A stretch of 64,000 nt of DNA from Microbulbifer sp. YPW16 (GCF_021290385.1 NZ_CP089928.1:3800001-3864000); one strand, 5' to 3'; positions 8,156 to 17,495 are shown, counted from the stretch's first letter. Notes: a model not told the origin generated them from the letters alone. Program-made: numbers and translations.

Positions 8156-9036
8156 GGGCCTTGCTCACTCAGCAGTTGTTCCAGTTGGTTGGCGGTATCG
8201 CGATCGAGTTCGCGGCGCCGGGCAAGTTCCACACAGGCGCGCCCGAGCTGCCGATAGCATTGTTGCAGCACCGGATCTGTGGCTGGCAGCGCATCCAGGT
8301 GGGATTGCACCGTGTCGATATCGCCGCGGGCGATGGGGCCCGTGAGGGCGGCTTCCGGGCCCAGCCGCAGGTTATTGGCCAGGGTCTGCGTAGCGATCGG
8401 CCCCAGCATCTCGAGTGCCCGCTGCCGGTCGATTCCGGCCTGCTCATAGGCCCGCAGGCTCAGGTCGAGCAGGGCGGTGAGATAGTTGCACCCCAGCACC
8501 GAGGCGGCGTGGTACAGGGACTTGTCAGCGCCGGCCAGTGACAGTGGCTGGCAGTCCAGCGCGATGAATGCCTCGCGCAGCAGCGCCAGGGCTGACTCGT
8601 CGCCCTCCAGGGCGACCGTACTCCCGCCCAGCGTCTGCAGTGACCGGGCCGGGTCGGCAAAACTGTGGACAGGGTGGGCACTGGCAAGTGCTGCCGGGCG
8701 GCAGGGGGTAAGGGTTGTGGCATCCAGGGCGCCACTGCAATGAAATACCACAGTGTTGCGAGCCCGCCCGGATGCACCCAGTTCCCGGGCCACAGCGGCG
8801 ATCTGGCTGTCACCGGTCGCCACCAGCCAACAGTCTGCCGCCGGCATGGCCTCGATGGTACTGAACGCCTCGGGTATTTCTCCCGCAGCGCCGGCACCGA
8901 TAAAAAACGCCGCAGCTTCGCTGCTGGACGGGCTGCGATTGCAGACGGCGCGCACCCGGAAAAAACCCTGCTGCTGCCACAGGCGGCCCAGGGTGCGGCC
9001 CAGGTTGCCGGCGCCGACGATATTCAGCGTTTGCAT
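8152..9036 (-). CDS. Rossmann-fold and DUF2520 domain protein
   Basis: 294 residues. The N-terminus has a dinucleotide-binding motif, NIVGAGNLGRTLGRLW, as in the F420/ProC-type NADP oxidoreductases. SAHPVHSFADP near residue 140 and a helical C-terminal half (AGADKSLYHAASVLGCNYL) match the Rossmann-like plus DUF2520 architecture. The substrate of this family is not known to me. It overlaps pdxJ upstream by one base (TGATG) and the methyltransferase downstream by four, so all three are likely co-translated. Confidence 0.8.
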   Translation of the reverse strand: MQTLNIVGAGNLGRTLGRLWQQQGFFRVRAVCNRSPSSSEAAAFFIGAGAAGEIPEAFSTIEAMPAADCWLVATGDSQIAAVARELGASGRARNTVVFHCSGALDATTLTPCRPAALASAHPVHSFADPARSLQTLGGSTVALEGDESALALLREAFIALDCQPLSLAGADKSLYHAASVLGCNYLTALLDLSLRAYEQAGIDRQRALEMLGPIATQTLANNLRLGPEAALTGPIARGDIDTVQSHLDALPATDPVLQQCYRQLGRACVELARRRELDRDTANQLEQLLSEQGP

Positions 9037-9794
9037 CAGTTGCCGGCGAGACAGTTCAGGTAAGCGTTCACCGCATTGCCCAGGCCCATGGCGATGGCGT
9101 CCACCGTCAGCGCATGGCCGATGGAGACTTCCTGCAGGCCGGGCAGGTTGCGGTAACGCGGCAGGTTGATCAGGTTCAGGTCGTGCCCGGCGTTGACCCC
9201 CAGCCCCTGCTGCAGGGCGTGCTCGGCGGCAGCGCAGTGGGCGGCGAAAATGCTGTCGAGTTCCGGGCTCTGGCTGGCCACAGCCTCTGCGTACGGGCCG
9301 GTGTAAAGCTCGATACGATCCGCGCCCACTTCACGGGCCAGGCCGATCTGCTCCGGATCCGGGTCCATAAACAGGCTGACGCGGATGTTGGCGGCCTTCA
9401 GCTGGGCAATGATCGGTTCCAGCCGCTCGCCATCGCGGCGCAGGTCAAAACCGTGGTCGGAGGTCAGCTGGTCGTTGCTGTCGGGGACCAGGGTGCACTG
9501 GTCCGGGCGGGTCTCCAGCACCAGCGGCAGCAGGCCCGGGTAGTCCGCAAGGGGCTCGGCAAAGGGATTGCCCTCGACATTGAATTCAACACCCTCCAGC
9601 GGCCGGCAGAGCTCGGCCAGGTCGCGCACATCGCCGGGGCGGATATGGCGCTGGTCCGGGCGCGGGTGCACGGTCAGGCCCTGGGCGCCGGCATCCAGGC
9701 ACACACGGCCGTGGGCGACCACATCCGGGTAGTTGCCCTCGCGGGAGTTGCGGATCAGGGCGATCTTGTTGAGGTTTACACTGAGGTCGATCAC
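9036..9794 (-). CDS. pdxJ: Pyridoxine 5'-phosphate synthase
   Basis: 252 residues, the usual length. PdxJ condenses 3-amino-2-oxopropyl phosphate with 1-deoxyxylulose 5-phosphate to form pyridoxine phosphate. Family words are clear: LSVNLNKIALIRNSR at the start, GLTVHPRPDQRHI, EFNVEGNP, LVPDSNDQLTSDHGFD, VSLFMDPD, IELYTGPYA, GVNAGHDLN and SIGHALTVDAI. In many relatives pdxJ follows recO; here it heads a group with DUF2520 and SpoU genes. One of its substrates derives from the same isoprenoid precursor used by dxr at 39992. Confidence 0.96.
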   Translation of the reverse strand: MIDLSVNLNKIALIRNSREGNYPDVVAHGRVCLDAGAQGLTVHPRPDQRHIRPGDVRDLAELCRPLEGVEFNVEGNPFAEPLADYPGLLPLVLETRPDQCTLVPDSNDQLTSDHGFDLRRDGERLEPIIAQLKAANIRVSLFMDPDPEQIGLAREVGADRIELYTGPYAEAVASQSPELDSIFAAHCAAAEHALQQGLGVNAGHDLNLINLPRYRNLPGLQEVSIGHALTVDAIAMGLGNAVNAYLNCLAGN

Positions 9795-9797
9795 CGG

Positions 9798-10388
9798 TTA
9801 CTCCTGGTTCTTGCTGGCGACGGTGCTGTCCTTGACGCGCTGCGCCTCGAGAATGCGCACAGGTGTATTGGGCGCGTCGGGGAAGGCGCGATAGAGGCCG
9901 CGGGGTTCCTCGCCGATCCTGTCGACCACTTCCATCCCGCTGACGACCTTGCCGAAAACCGTATAGCCGGGTTTGTCTTCGCTGCCGTCGAGTCGGGTGT
10001 TGTCCCCGTAGTTGATAAAAAACTGCGAGGTCGCACTGTCGGGATCGTCAGTGCGTGCCATGGAGAGGGTGCCGCGGATGTTCTGCAGCCCGTTGTCAGA
10101 CTCGTTCACCACCGGATCACGGGTCTCTTTTTCCTGGAAGTCGAAGGTATGCCCGCCTGTCTGGGCCATGAAACCGGGAATTACACGGTGGAAAATCACG
10201 CCGTCATAGAAGCCGCTGTCCACGTACTGGAGAAAGTTCTCTACGGTGGCGGGGGCCTTGTCGGCATAGAGTTCGACCCGGACGGTGCCCAGGTCGGTCT
10301 TGATGTCTACCTGTGGCCGGTCATCCTCGGCAAATGCCGTGGTGGCGAGCAGGGCGGCGAGCAGGGCGGAGGCAATTGTCTTTATCAT
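9798..10388 (-). CDS. ppiA: Periplasmic cyclophilin-type peptidyl-prolyl isomerase
   Basis: 196 residues from the ATG at 10388, nine bases after AAGGAG; an upstream in-frame TTG is unlikely. The signal peptide MIKTIASALLAALLATTAFA directs it to the periplasm. The cyclophilin domain shows GTVRVELYADKAPATVENFL, the catalytic stretch IFHRVIPGFMAQTGG with the active arginine, SQFFINYGDN and the PGYTVFGKVVSGM segment. It speeds proline isomerisation during folding of exported proteins. Three bases separate it from pdxJ. The symbol rests on type and location, not on proven orthology. Confidence 0.88.
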   Translation of the reverse strand: MIKTIASALLAALLATTAFAEDDRPQVDIKTDLGTVRVELYADKAPATVENFLQYVDSGFYDGVIFHRVIPGFMAQTGGHTFDFQEKETRDPVVNESDNGLQNIRGTLSMARTDDPDSATSQFFINYGDNTRLDGSEDKPGYTVFGKVVSGMEVVDRIGEEPRGLYRAFPDAPNTPVRILEAQRVKDSTVASKNQE

Positions 10389-10445
10389 TGGAACCAACTC
10401 CTTGGCTATAGGCGGGTGCCCGGGGGCTACCCGCCGGGGGTCAGG

Positions 10446-11132
10446 TCAGTTCGCCCACTCGGAACGGCGCCGGCGGGGGCGCAGGTGCGGGGCGATCATC
10501 GCCAGAATAGCACCCAGGCCGACCGACATGGCGCCATACATATACCATTTATGGCTTTCACTGCCCGACAGGCGCTGGATCTCGGCTTCCGCCATGGCCT
10601 GTTCCTGTTTCAGCAGCTCATGCTGGTTGAGCAGCTTCTGGTGGCGCTGGTTCAGGGCGACGGCATCGGCGGAAAGCTTCTTCAGGTCCTTGAGCTCTTT
10701 TGCCAGCTGTGCCGACCGGGCTTCCTGTTTCTCCAGGGCGGTCTCCAGCTCCTGGTTCTCACCTTCCAGGCGACGCACCTCGCCACCCAGGTTGCCTTCC
10801 ATCTTCTCAAACCGCTCCAGGTTGGCCTGGGCACGCTGCAGCTTGATGGAGGCTACCGGATCGGTCACCAGGTACTGGCGACGCACCCAGCCCTCTTCGC
10901 CGCCGGGAGTGCGCACCCGGGCCCAGCCGGCATCCGGCGCGTCTTCCAGCAGCGTCAGCTTGGTGCCGCTGGGCAGGCCGCTGTTGAGGATGCGGAATTC
11001 ATTGCCCTTGCCGGAACGCAGGGGCACGTGCAGCTGGTCAGTGATATAGCGGGTACCGCCACTCTGGGCGGAAGCGGGCAGGGTAGTGGCGAGCAGGGCC
11101 ACGGCGAGCAGGCTGGTCAAGGATTTCATCAT
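10446..11132 (-). CDS. SH3-domain and coiled-coil membrane protein (YgiM/TIGR04211 type)
   Basis: 228 residues. In order: signal peptide (MMKSLTSLLAVALLATTLPASAQ), a bacterial SH3 domain at residues 28-92 (LRSGKGNEF, GWARVRTPGGEEGWVRRQYL), a long coiled coil at about 95-190, one membrane helix near 197-215 (WYMYGAMSVGLGAILAMI) and an arginine-rich cytoplasmic end (RPRRRRSEW). The architecture equals the YgiM/TIGR04211 family, thought to act at the cell wall; the precise role is unknown. Two adjacent ATG codons are possible starts. Confidence 0.85.
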   Translation of the reverse strand: MMKSLTSLLAVALLATTLPASAQSGGTRYITDQLHVPLRSGKGNEFRILNSGLPSGTKLTLLEDAPDAGWARVRTPGGEEGWVRRQYLVTDPVASIKLQRAQANLERFEKMEGNLGGEVRRLEGENQELETALEKQEARSAQLAKELKDLKKLSADAVALNQRHQKLLNQHELLKQEQAMAEAEIQRLSGSESHKWYMYGAMSVGLGAILAMIAPHLRPRRRRSEWAN

Positions 11133-11194
11133 TTTGATACAGCTGTTTTTATCGTTGCGTGAATGGAAACGGTTGAATCGGTCAGTTGGTTTGC

Positions 11195-11494
11195 TCAGGG
11201 CAGCACAAGCTTGTATGGCTTGACCGCTACGGAGGCGTATACCCCGGCGGTGACAAAAGGGTCGGCTTCAGCCCAGGCGCGGGCGTCCTCCAGCGAGGGA
11301 AATTCTGCGACCACCAGGCTGCCGGTAAAGCCGGCTTCGCCCGGGTCCTCGCTGTCCACCGCCGGGCAGGGGCCGGCGATCAGCAGGCGGCCCTCGTCTT
11401 TAAGGCGATTGAGTCGCGCCAGGTGCTCGGGACGCGCACTCTTGCGCTTTTCCAGGCTGTTCTCCACATCTTCGCTAATGATTGCGTACCACAT
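11195..11494 (-). CDS. yciI: YciI family protein
   Basis: 99 residues with the YciI pattern: [39 protein letters not shown], the conserved histidine in that segment, and a ferredoxin-like end with DPFVTAGVY. These small dimeric proteins resemble muconolactone isomerases; their biochemical role is not settled. Its place beside a membrane protein and RNase AM/YciO matches the yci gene group of other gammaproteobacteria. Confidence 0.9.
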   Translation of the reverse strand: MWYAIISEDVENSLEKRKSARPEHLARLNRLKDEGRLLIAGPCPAVDSEDPGEAGFTGSLVVAEFPSLEDARAWAEADPFVTAGVYASVAVKPYKLVLP

Positions 11495-11537
11495 GAATGT
11501 GCTCTTCTGTCCGGTGAAAATTATTGGAATTTATGGT

Positions 11538-12284
11538 TCATTGCTGGGCAACAATGTCTTCCAGCTTCAGGCCGGTCAGCTTGCCGATCCGGCGAAACAG
11601 GAAAAACAGCGCCAGCATCAGGATTACAGTGGCCGGCAGGGCGATCACCGGAAAGCTCAGGGCCGTCATCTTGCCCAGCTCGGCATTGAACGCCTCGGTT
11701 CCCGGCGGGCTCTGCAACAGCACCTTGGCCAGGATGTAATTGAGTGTCGACGACACGAAGAATGAGCCGGCGATCATCCAGGACGCCTGCTGCAATGTCT
11801 TCTCGAATGCAGCCTCATTGCCGTTATCGGCAAGCGCCGCGGCCACCCGGGAGGTGTCGAGGATGCGCTCGTTGTACAGCAGCGTCCTGACCAGGGGCCA
11901 GGGAGTATACAGTGAGGCGACAGTGGCGATGCCCAGCAGCCCGGGGATGGCCGCCTCCTTGATGGCAATGTACTTGGCGTCGAGCTCCAGCAGGCTGATA
12001 CCGCCAGTCAGTACGATACTGATGACGCCGAGCGCCGAGAAAAAGTTGACCTTGCCCGAGCGCATCAGGTCCCGTGCGCCGTAGGCAAGCGGGAATGCCA
12101 GGGCCACCACGATTGCCCATTTGGTGCCCAGCCAGTCATCCCCGGACAGCTTGGTCAGGATCAAGGTGGGGATGACTATATTCAGCAGCAGGTTGGCGAG
12201 CAGGCTTTCGCGCTGGGGCTGCTGTTGCGCCCCGGCGCTGCGCTCGCGGGTAGCGGCTGAACTGGTCGGATTGGTTTCGGTCAT
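11538..12284 (-). CDS. VC0807-family inner-membrane protein
   Basis: 248 residues from the ATG at 12284 (MTETNPTSS). The frame stays open upstream but that part overlaps the divergent rnm gene and is not protein-like. After a polar 25-residue head come about six hydrophobic segments (LLANLLLNIVIPTLIL, WAIVVALAFPLAYG, FFSALGVISIVLTGGISLL, the SWMIAGSFFVSSTLNYIL region and a last one near 215-235). I assign it to the VC0807 family, of unknown function. In relatives this position between yciI and rnm is usually held by the septation protein YciB, which this is not. Confidence 0.75.
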   Translation of the reverse strand: MTETNPTSSAATRERSAGAQQQPQRESLLANLLLNIVIPTLILTKLSGDDWLGTKWAIVVALAFPLAYGARDLMRSGKVNFFSALGVISIVLTGGISLLELDAKYIAIKEAAIPGLLGIATVASLYTPWPLVRTLLYNERILDTSRVAAALADNGNEAAFEKTLQQASWMIAGSFFVSSTLNYILAKVLLQSPPGTEAFNAELGKMTALSFPVIALPATVILMLALFFLFRRIGKLTGLKLEDIVAQQ

Positions 12285-12555
12285 GCTCGGTTCCGGTGAT
12301 AATGCCACGACAGTCGGGTGCAGGTCCTGCGCACGAAAAGGCCTGTCGACCGGCCGTACCGCCTCGCGGCGATACAATGAATGATGCACGGGTCCCTCCT
12401 GCGGGACCACCAAGTCGCTTTGCCAGCCCCGGCTGGAGGGGGCTGTGACTGGGCGCGACTGAATTAAATATGACAACAGGATCGGCCAGAGGTTCCGCTG
12501 CGGGCGACCCTGCGCCGGCGCAATCGAGCCGGGGTGAGTTCCCCGGGAGGTCCCA

Positions 12556-13449
12556 ATGGTAACAACATATGACGATCCTGCCGCCCGGGCGCTGTCGGGT
12601 CGCGTGGACCTGCACTGCCACAGCACGGCGTCGGACGGTATTTTAAGTCCTGAGGCGCTGGTGTCGAGGGCGAAATCCCACGGAGTGTCGCTCCTGGCGC
12701 TCACCGACCACGACACGCTGGCCGGGCTGGCCGCCGCTCGCGCCGCGGGGGCTGCAGAGGGGGTGTCGATATTGCCCGGCATCGAGCTGACTGCCAGCTG
12801 GGGACGCCGCCAGGTACATATTGTCGGCCTCAATGTCGACCCGGCGTCCGCGGCGCTGGCAAGCGCCATCCGGGAGCGGGAGCGGCTGCGCCGTGAGCGC
12901 GCCGCCCGTATTGCAGCCTGCCTCGAGAAGCGCGGTTTCAGTGGGGCCCTCGAGGGGGCCCGGGAAGTGGCCGCTGAAGGCGTTCTGGGGCGCCCACATT
13001 TCGCCCGCTGGCTGGTGAATGCAGGCCATGTGGATAGTGAGCAGCAGGCGTTCAAGCGTTACCTGGGAGCCGGCAAGGCCGGTGACGTGATGGTCGAGTG
13101 GCCTTCACTGGAAGAGACTGTGGGGTCGATCCGTGCCAGCGGAGGTACTGCAGTGCTGGCACACCCGCTCAAGTACGGGCTCACCCGCACGCGCCTGGCG
13201 CTGTTGCTGGAGGCCTTCCAGGCCTGTGGTGGCGAGGCCGCGGAGTTGCTGTGCGGGCGACAGAACCCGGTGCAGACCACTGACCTGCGGCGCCTGATGG
13301 AGCGCCATGCCCCGCAGTTGCGCTGCTCCCTCGGCAGTGACTTCCACCGTCCCGACCAGCCCTGGCGGGAGCTGGGCTGTGTTCACTTGCCGGCGGACGT
13401 CGAGCCAGTGTGGAATCTATGGCAAACTAGCGCGGGAGAGCGGGCCTGA
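12556..13449 (+). CDS. rnm: PHP-domain 5'-3' exoribonuclease (RNase AM)
   Basis: 297 residues. The PHP metal motifs are complete: VDLHCHSTASDG near residue 19, LTDHDTLAG near 51, GIELTAS near 78, VLAHPLKYG near 197 and GSDFHRP near 261. Length and motif order match E. coli YciV/Rnm, shown to trim 5' ends of 23S, 16S and 5S rRNA precursors and to act on 3',5'-bisphosphonucleotides. It is divergent from the VC0807 gene and starts the rightward rnm-yciO-scpA-scpB-rluB run. AGGT near GGGAGG at 12543-12551 serves as the ribosome site. Confidence 0.9.
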   Translation: MVTTYDDPAARALSGRVDLHCHSTASDGILSPEALVSRAKSHGVSLLALTDHDTLAGLAAARAAGAAEGVSILPGIELTASWGRRQVHIVGLNVDPASAALASAIRERERLRRERAARIAACLEKRGFSGALEGAREVAAEGVLGRPHFARWLVNAGHVDSEQQAFKRYLGAGKAGDVMVEWPSLEETVGSIRASGGTAVLAHPLKYGLTRTRLALLLEAFQACGGEAAELLCGRQNPVQTTDLRRLMERHAPQLRCSLGSDFHRPDQPWRELGCVHLPADVEPVWNLWQTSAGERA

Positions 13450-13481
13450 GGCCCGTTGCAGCATTGTCAAAGGGGGGAGTA

Positions 13482-14105
13482 GTGGCGCAGTTTTTCCAGA
13501 TCCATCCGGAGAATCCACAGGGGCGGCTGGTCAGCCAGGCCGCCGATATTGTCGCGGCCGGGGGCGTGATTGTGTTCCCGACCGACTCGGCGTATGCCAT
13601 TGGTTGCCGGTTGGGGGAGAAGCTGGCAGTGGAACGTATCCGCGCGTTGCGGCAACTGGATAAACGGCATAACTTCACCCTGATGTGCCGGGACCTGTCG
13701 GAACTGGCCAGTTACGCCAAGGTGGACAACCAGATGTTCCGGCTGCTGAAAAACCACACGCCCGGCCCGTACACTTTTATCATGCCGGCCACCGCCGAGG
13801 TTCCCCGCCGGTTGATGCACCCGAAGCGCAAGACTATCGGTATGCGGGTTCCGGAAAATGCCATCGTGCAGGCCCTGCTGGAGCGCCTGGGCGAGCCGCT
13901 GATGAGCTGTAGCCTGATCATGCCCGGTGATACCCAGCCCCTGACGGACCCATACGATATCCGCGACACCCTCGAGCACCAGGTGGAGCTGGTGATCGAC
14001 GGTGGCTTCTGCGGACTGGAGGCTACCACGGTGGTGGACCTGACCGGGGATGAGCCGGAACTGGTGCGGCAGGGCTGTGGCCCGGTAGACGAGATTTTCG
14101 GTTAA
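13482..14105 (+). CDS. yciO: YciO/Sua5-type protein
   Basis: 207 residues from the GTG at 13482, inside a GGGGGGAG-rich ribosome site. This start gives VAQFFQIHPENPQGRL, aligning with E. coli YciO (MSQFFYIHPDNPQ); the TTG at 13464 would add six unmatched residues. The YrdC/Sua5 fold is seen in GGVIVFPTDSAYAIGC, KRHNFTLMCRDLS, PGPYTFIMPAT and TIGMRVPENAIVQALL. Sua5 proteins make threonylcarbamoyl-AMP for the t6A37 tRNA base; YciO is a paralogue whose activity is less certain. It follows rnm as in E. coli. Confidence 0.9.
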   Translation: MAQFFQIHPENPQGRLVSQAADIVAAGGVIVFPTDSAYAIGCRLGEKLAVERIRALRQLDKRHNFTLMCRDLSELASYAKVDNQMFRLLKNHTPGPYTFIMPATAEVPRRLMHPKRKTIGMRVPENAIVQALLERLGEPLMSCSLIMPGDTQPLTDPYDIRDTLEHQVELVIDGGFCGLEATTVVDLTGDEPELVRQGCGPVDEIFG

Positions 14106-14171
14106 CGGAGCCGGTGCAGGCCGCCTTAGCAATGTATAATCCCGCGTTTGCGTTTTTGAAGGGTGGGCAGT

Positions 14172-15176
14172 GTGTCCAGTGAAGAGTTACTAGCCGAGGC
14201 CGAGGAGCAGGTGCTGGCCGAGATTGCCGGGGCTGAAACCGTGGTTGAGGACGGCACCGACGATGACGGCAGTGCCGACGGAGAGACCGGTGCCCATGGC
14301 GAAACCCACCCGCGCCAGGACGAAATGCCCTTTGCTATGGTGCAGGGCCAGGCTTTTACCGACCTGCCATCCGACCTGTACATTCCCCCGGATGCCCTGG
14401 AAGTGATCCTCGAGGCCTTCGAGGGGCCGCTGGACCTGCTGCTGTACCTGATCCGTCGCCAGAACCTGGATATCCTCGAGATCAATGTCGCCGATATCAC
14501 GCGGCAGTACATGGCGTATGTGGATATGATGACCGCCATACGCTTTGAGCTGGCGGCGGAATACCTGGTGATGGCGGCCATGCTGGCCGAGATCAAGTCG
14601 CGCATGCTGCTGCCGCGGCCACCGGCGGCCGAGGAAGAGGAGGGGGAGGATCCCCGCGCAGCCCTGATCCGGCGGCTGCAGGAGTACGAGCGCTTCAAGA
14701 CCGCTGCAGAGGATATCGACGAAATGCCCCGCATGGACCGCGATATCCACCAGGCTGCCGCGCAGGCACCGGACCGCAATATCACCCGTCCGGACCCGGA
14801 TGTGGACCTCAAGGAGGTGATGGTGGCGCTGGCCGAGGTGCTGCGGCGGGCGGACATGTTCGAGAGCCACCAGGTGGAGCGGGAGAAACTGTCCACCCGC
14901 GAGCGGATGACCCAGGTGCTGGACCGGATCCGCCACGGCCAGTTTGTGCCTTTTGTCAGCCTGTTTACCGTGGAGGAGGGGCGCCTCGGCGTGGTGGTGA
15001 CTTTCCTGGCGGTTATGGAGCTGATGAAAGAATCACTGGTCGAGCTGGTGCAGAATGAGTCCTTTGGCCCCATTCATGTCCGCGCGGCCGGCCAGGAGCC
15101 GGACCAGGTGACCGAGCCCGCGGACGAGGCACCGGAGATGGCCGGCGAAGAGGCCTTTGCCGGAGCGCTGGACTGA
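14172..15176 (+). CDS. scpA: Segregation and condensation protein A
   Basis: 334 residues from the GTG at 14172, with GAAGGG eight bases upstream; a GTG at 14163 lies inside that site. ScpA is the kleisin that links SMC heads with ScpB in chromosome condensation. The kleisin domain begins near residue 75: EVILEAFEGPLDLLLYLIRRQNLDIL, then EYLVMAAMLAEIKSRMLLP and the winged-helix end FVPFVSLFTVEEGRLGVVVTFLAVMEL. The first 60 residues are an acidic, Glu/Asp/Gly-rich extension absent from short homologues, and the tail is acidic too. TATAAT at 14135-14140 may be a -10 box. No smc gene is in the window. Confidence 0.92.
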   Translation: MSSEELLAEAEEQVLAEIAGAETVVEDGTDDDGSADGETGAHGETHPRQDEMPFAMVQGQAFTDLPSDLYIPPDALEVILEAFEGPLDLLLYLIRRQNLDILEINVADITRQYMAYVDMMTAIRFELAAEYLVMAAMLAEIKSRMLLPRPPAAEEEEGEDPRAALIRRLQEYERFKTAAEDIDEMPRMDRDIHQAAAQAPDRNITRPDPDVDLKEVMVALAEVLRRADMFESHQVEREKLSTRERMTQVLDRIRHGQFVPFVSLFTVEEGRLGVVVTFLAVMELMKESLVELVQNESFGPIHVRAAGQEPDQVTEPADEAPEMAGEEAFAGALD

Positions 15177-15238
15177 AGAGCCCCGGCCGCTAACCAGCGC
15201 GCACAGTAACGCTGACAATACAGACCCAGACATTGGCA

Positions 15239-15261
15239 GGCCCGCGCCAGGAGCGCGGGCC
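15239..15261 (+). repeat. Hairpin between scpA and scpB
   Basis: A perfect 9 bp GC stem (GGCCCGCGC / GCGCGGGCC) with loop CAGGA lies in the 107-base gap, 22 bases before the scpB start. There is no T-run, so it is more likely an RNA processing or translation element than a terminator. Confidence 0.4.
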
Positions 15262-15283
15262 GGTTGGACCCAGAGAACGAGAG

Positions 15284-16543
15284 ATGACCATCGCCCCCGA
15301 ATTGCTGCGCCGTATCGTTGAGGGCGCCCTGCTGGCAGCGGGACAACCGCTGAACGAAGACAAGCTGCTGTCCCTGATTGACGAGGGCGAGCGGCCCGAG
15401 AAAAGTGAGTTGCGCCAGGTCCTGCAGGACATTGCCGACAGTGGTGCCGAGCGCGGTTTTGAGCTGCGCCAGGTGGCCAGTGGATGGCGTTTCCAGGTGC
15501 CGGAAGACCTGGCCCCATGGGTAAACCGCCTGTGGGAAGAAAAACCGCAGAAATACTCGCGCGCCATTCTCGAGACCCTGGCGATCATCGCCTATCGCCA
15601 GCCGATCACCCGCGGCGATATCGAGGAGATCCGCGGTGTGGCGGTAAGCTCCCATATCGTCAAGACACTGACAGAGCGCGGCTGGATCAAGGTGGTGGGG
15701 CAGCGCGATGTGCCCGGCAAGCCCTCCCTCTACGCCACCACGCGGGAGTTCCTGGACTACTTTAACCTGCGCAGCCTCGACGACCTGCCCACCCTGGCGG
15801 AGATCCGCGATATCGAGAGCCTCAACCAGTCGCTCGACCTGGGTGACGGTACACCCGTCAAACAGGCTGGTGGCGAGCCCGGCGTGGAAGCCGAGTCCGC
15901 TGAGGGCGAGGTTGCCGACAGCGCGATCGAGGCTGAAACTGCGGCCGGGGAAGAGACCGCGACAGAAGCCACCGAAGCCGGTGTGGATGCTACCGACCTC
16001 GATGGCGTGGATCCCGGGAGGGTGAACGTTGAGGGTGAGGAATCCGTTGAAGCAGATGGCGGGGCCGACAGCGGGAATGCGGCTGATCCCGCAGAGAATG
16101 ATGCTGAACCCGTTGTGGTCGCCGGGGAAAATCCCGCGGGCACGATCGACGACATTGTCGGTGAGGATGGGCCCGATGTGGATGTGAGGCCGGCCAGCAT
16201 GGAAGATGCTGCCGCCGGGCATGGGCTGGATGAGAACGATGAGACGGTCGGGGAGACGGTCGGCGTCGACGAGGATGCACCCGCAGTGGCCGGGAGTGAC
16301 GATACTGTCGATGAAGGCATGCCCGAAAGCGCTGGAACCGGTATCGAAACTGTGGCCGATACTGGAACTGCCGCCGCGGAGGAAACCTCCGGCGGGGCGC
16401 CCGGGGCAGATGGCCAGTCCATCGCCGCTTCCCTGCCAGCCAGCGCGCTGTTTGGTGGCACTGTGGATGCCGAGCAAGCGGAAGAAGAGCCCGGTGAGGG
16501 CGAATCGCAGGAAACTGCGCAACCGGAAAATACGAATACATGA
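15284..16543 (+). CDS. scpB: Segregation and condensation protein B with long acidic tail
   Basis: 419 residues from the ATG at 15284 ([20 protein letters not shown]). Residues 1-190 are the normal tandem winged-helix Scp[73 protein letters not shown] and [15 protein letters not shown]. ScpB dimers bind ScpA in the SMC complex. From about residue 200 to the end the protein is a low-complexity chain of Glu, Asp, Ala, Gly, Thr and Val, more than doubling the family's usual length. This tail is open over its full length, with no frameshift, and overlaps rluB by four bases. Confidence 0.93.
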   Translation: MTIAPELLRRIVEGALLAAGQPLNEDKLLSLIDEGERPEKSELRQVLQDIADSGAERGFELRQVASGWRFQVPEDLAPWVNRLWEEKPQKYSRAILETLAIIAYRQPITRGDIEEIRGVAVSSHIVKTLTERGWIKVVGQRDVPGKPSLYATTREFLDYFNLRSLDDLPTLAEIRDIESLNQSLDLGDGTPVKQAGGEPGVEAESAEGEVADSAIEAETAAGEETATEATEAGVDATDLDGVDPGRVNVEGEESVEADGGADSGNAADPAENDAEPVVVAGENPAGTIDDIVGEDGPDVDVRPASMEDAAAGHGLDENDETVGETVGVDEDAPAVAGSDDTVDEGMPESAGTGIETVADTGTAAAEETSGGAPGADGQSIAASLPASALFGGTVDAEQAEEEPGEGESQETAQPENTNT

Positions 16544-17418
16544 GTGAAGGTACCGCGCCTGCGGGCGAAAAACTGCAGAAAGTCCTGGCACGCGCCGGAC
16601 AGGGATCGCGGCGCGAGATGGAGCGAGCCATCGAGGCCGGCCGCGTCACAGTCAACGGGCAGGTGGCGAAGCTTGGCGAGCGGGTTAGCGATGAGGACCG
16701 GATTGAACTCGATGGTAAGCGTGTGGGACTCCAGGAGGAGGAGCGGTGCCGGGTAATCCTCTACAACAAACCGGTAGGGGAAATCTGCTCACGGCATGAC
16801 CCGGAGGGGCGACCTACCGTCTACGATCGACTGCCGCGCCTGCGTTCCGGGCGCTGGATTTCCGTTGGTCGCCTGGATTTCAATACCAGCGGCCTGTTGT
16901 TGTTTACCAACAGCGGCGAGCTGGCACATCGGTTGATGCACCCCTCGTCGGTGATCGACCGGGAGTACCTGGTGCGCATCCAGGGTCATGTGGACGATGA
17001 AATGAAAGAGCGCCTGCGCACCGGCGTATTGCTGGATGATGGTGTGGCCCGCTTTACCGATATCGTGGAGAGCGGCGGTGAGGGGAATAATCGCTGGTTT
17101 TACTGCGTGGTGATGGAGGGGCGCAACCGTGAGGTGCGGCGCCTGTGGGAGTCCCAGGGCGTGCGGGTAAGCCGTCTCAAGCGAGTCCGCTATGGCAATG
17201 TATTTATTCCGTCCCAGGTGCGTGTTGGCCAGTGGATCGAGATGGAGCCGGCGGATATCGATGATCTCTGTGTTACTGCGGGATTACCCAAGCTGGGCCA
17301 GCGCCCGTTGACCCAGGCGGAAAAGCAGAGCCTGCAGCGACAGCGCCGCAAGCTGCGCAAGCCGCCGGCACAACGGCGCCAGCCGGGCAGGGCCGCGAAG
17401 CCCGGGAGCAAGGACTGA
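16540..17418 (+). CDS. rluB: 23S rRNA pseudouridine(2605) synthase
   Basis: 292 residues. An S4 RNA-binding domain at 10-70 ([37 protein letters not shown]) precedes the pseudouridine synthase domain with the catalytic aspartate in [15 protein letters not shown], then [16 protein letters not shown] and [27 protein letters not shown]. The end is a basic tail ([16 protein letters not shown]). RluB isomerises U2605 of 23S rRNA. ATGA overlap with scpB implies coupling; scpA-scpB-rluB is a standard order. A strong terminator follows. Confidence 0.93.
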   Translation: MSEGTAPAGEKLQKVLARAGQGSRREMERAIEAGRVTVNGQVAKLGERVSDEDRIELDGKRVGLQEEERCRVILYNKPVGEICSRHDPEGRPTVYDRLPRLRSGRWISVGRLDFNTSGLLLFTNSGELAHRLMHPSSVIDREYLVRIQGHVDDEMKERLRTGVLLDDGVARFTDIVESGGEGNNRWFYCVVMEGRNREVRRLWESQGVRVSRLKRVRYGNVFIPSQVRVGQWIEMEPADIDDLCVTAGLPKLGQRPLTQAEKQSLQRQRRKLRKPPAQRRQPGRAAKPGSKD

Positions 17419-17447
17419 ACTGTTTGCCCGGTTACCCTTGACGTAAT

Positions 17448-17476
17448 AAAAAAGCCCACATGTGTGGGCTTTTTTT
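17448..17476. terminator. Bidirectional terminator between rluB and the SRPBCC gene
   Basis: AAAAAAGCCCACA, loop TG, TGTGGGC and seven Ts. The stem is symmetrical with A-run and T-run on opposite sides, so it can end transcripts from both converging genes. Confidence 0.9.
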
Positions 17477-17495
17477 CTGCCCTGGCATTCCTGCC

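Noticed and set aside
9114..11162. 682-codon open frame on the plus strand
   Set aside because: It runs antisense through pdxJ, the cyclophilin and the SH3 protein, all with clear family motifs. Long antisense frames are expected in GC-rich DNA.
12285..13055. Upstream extension of the VC0807 frame
   Set aside because: It lies opposite rnm and reads as low-complexity Arg/Ser/Pro; the ATG at 12284 starts the real protein.
15074..16591. 505-codon open frame antisense to scpB
   Set aside because: The sense frame gives ScpB with intact motifs and an acidic tail; the antisense frame is a by-product of the repetitive GC-rich codons.
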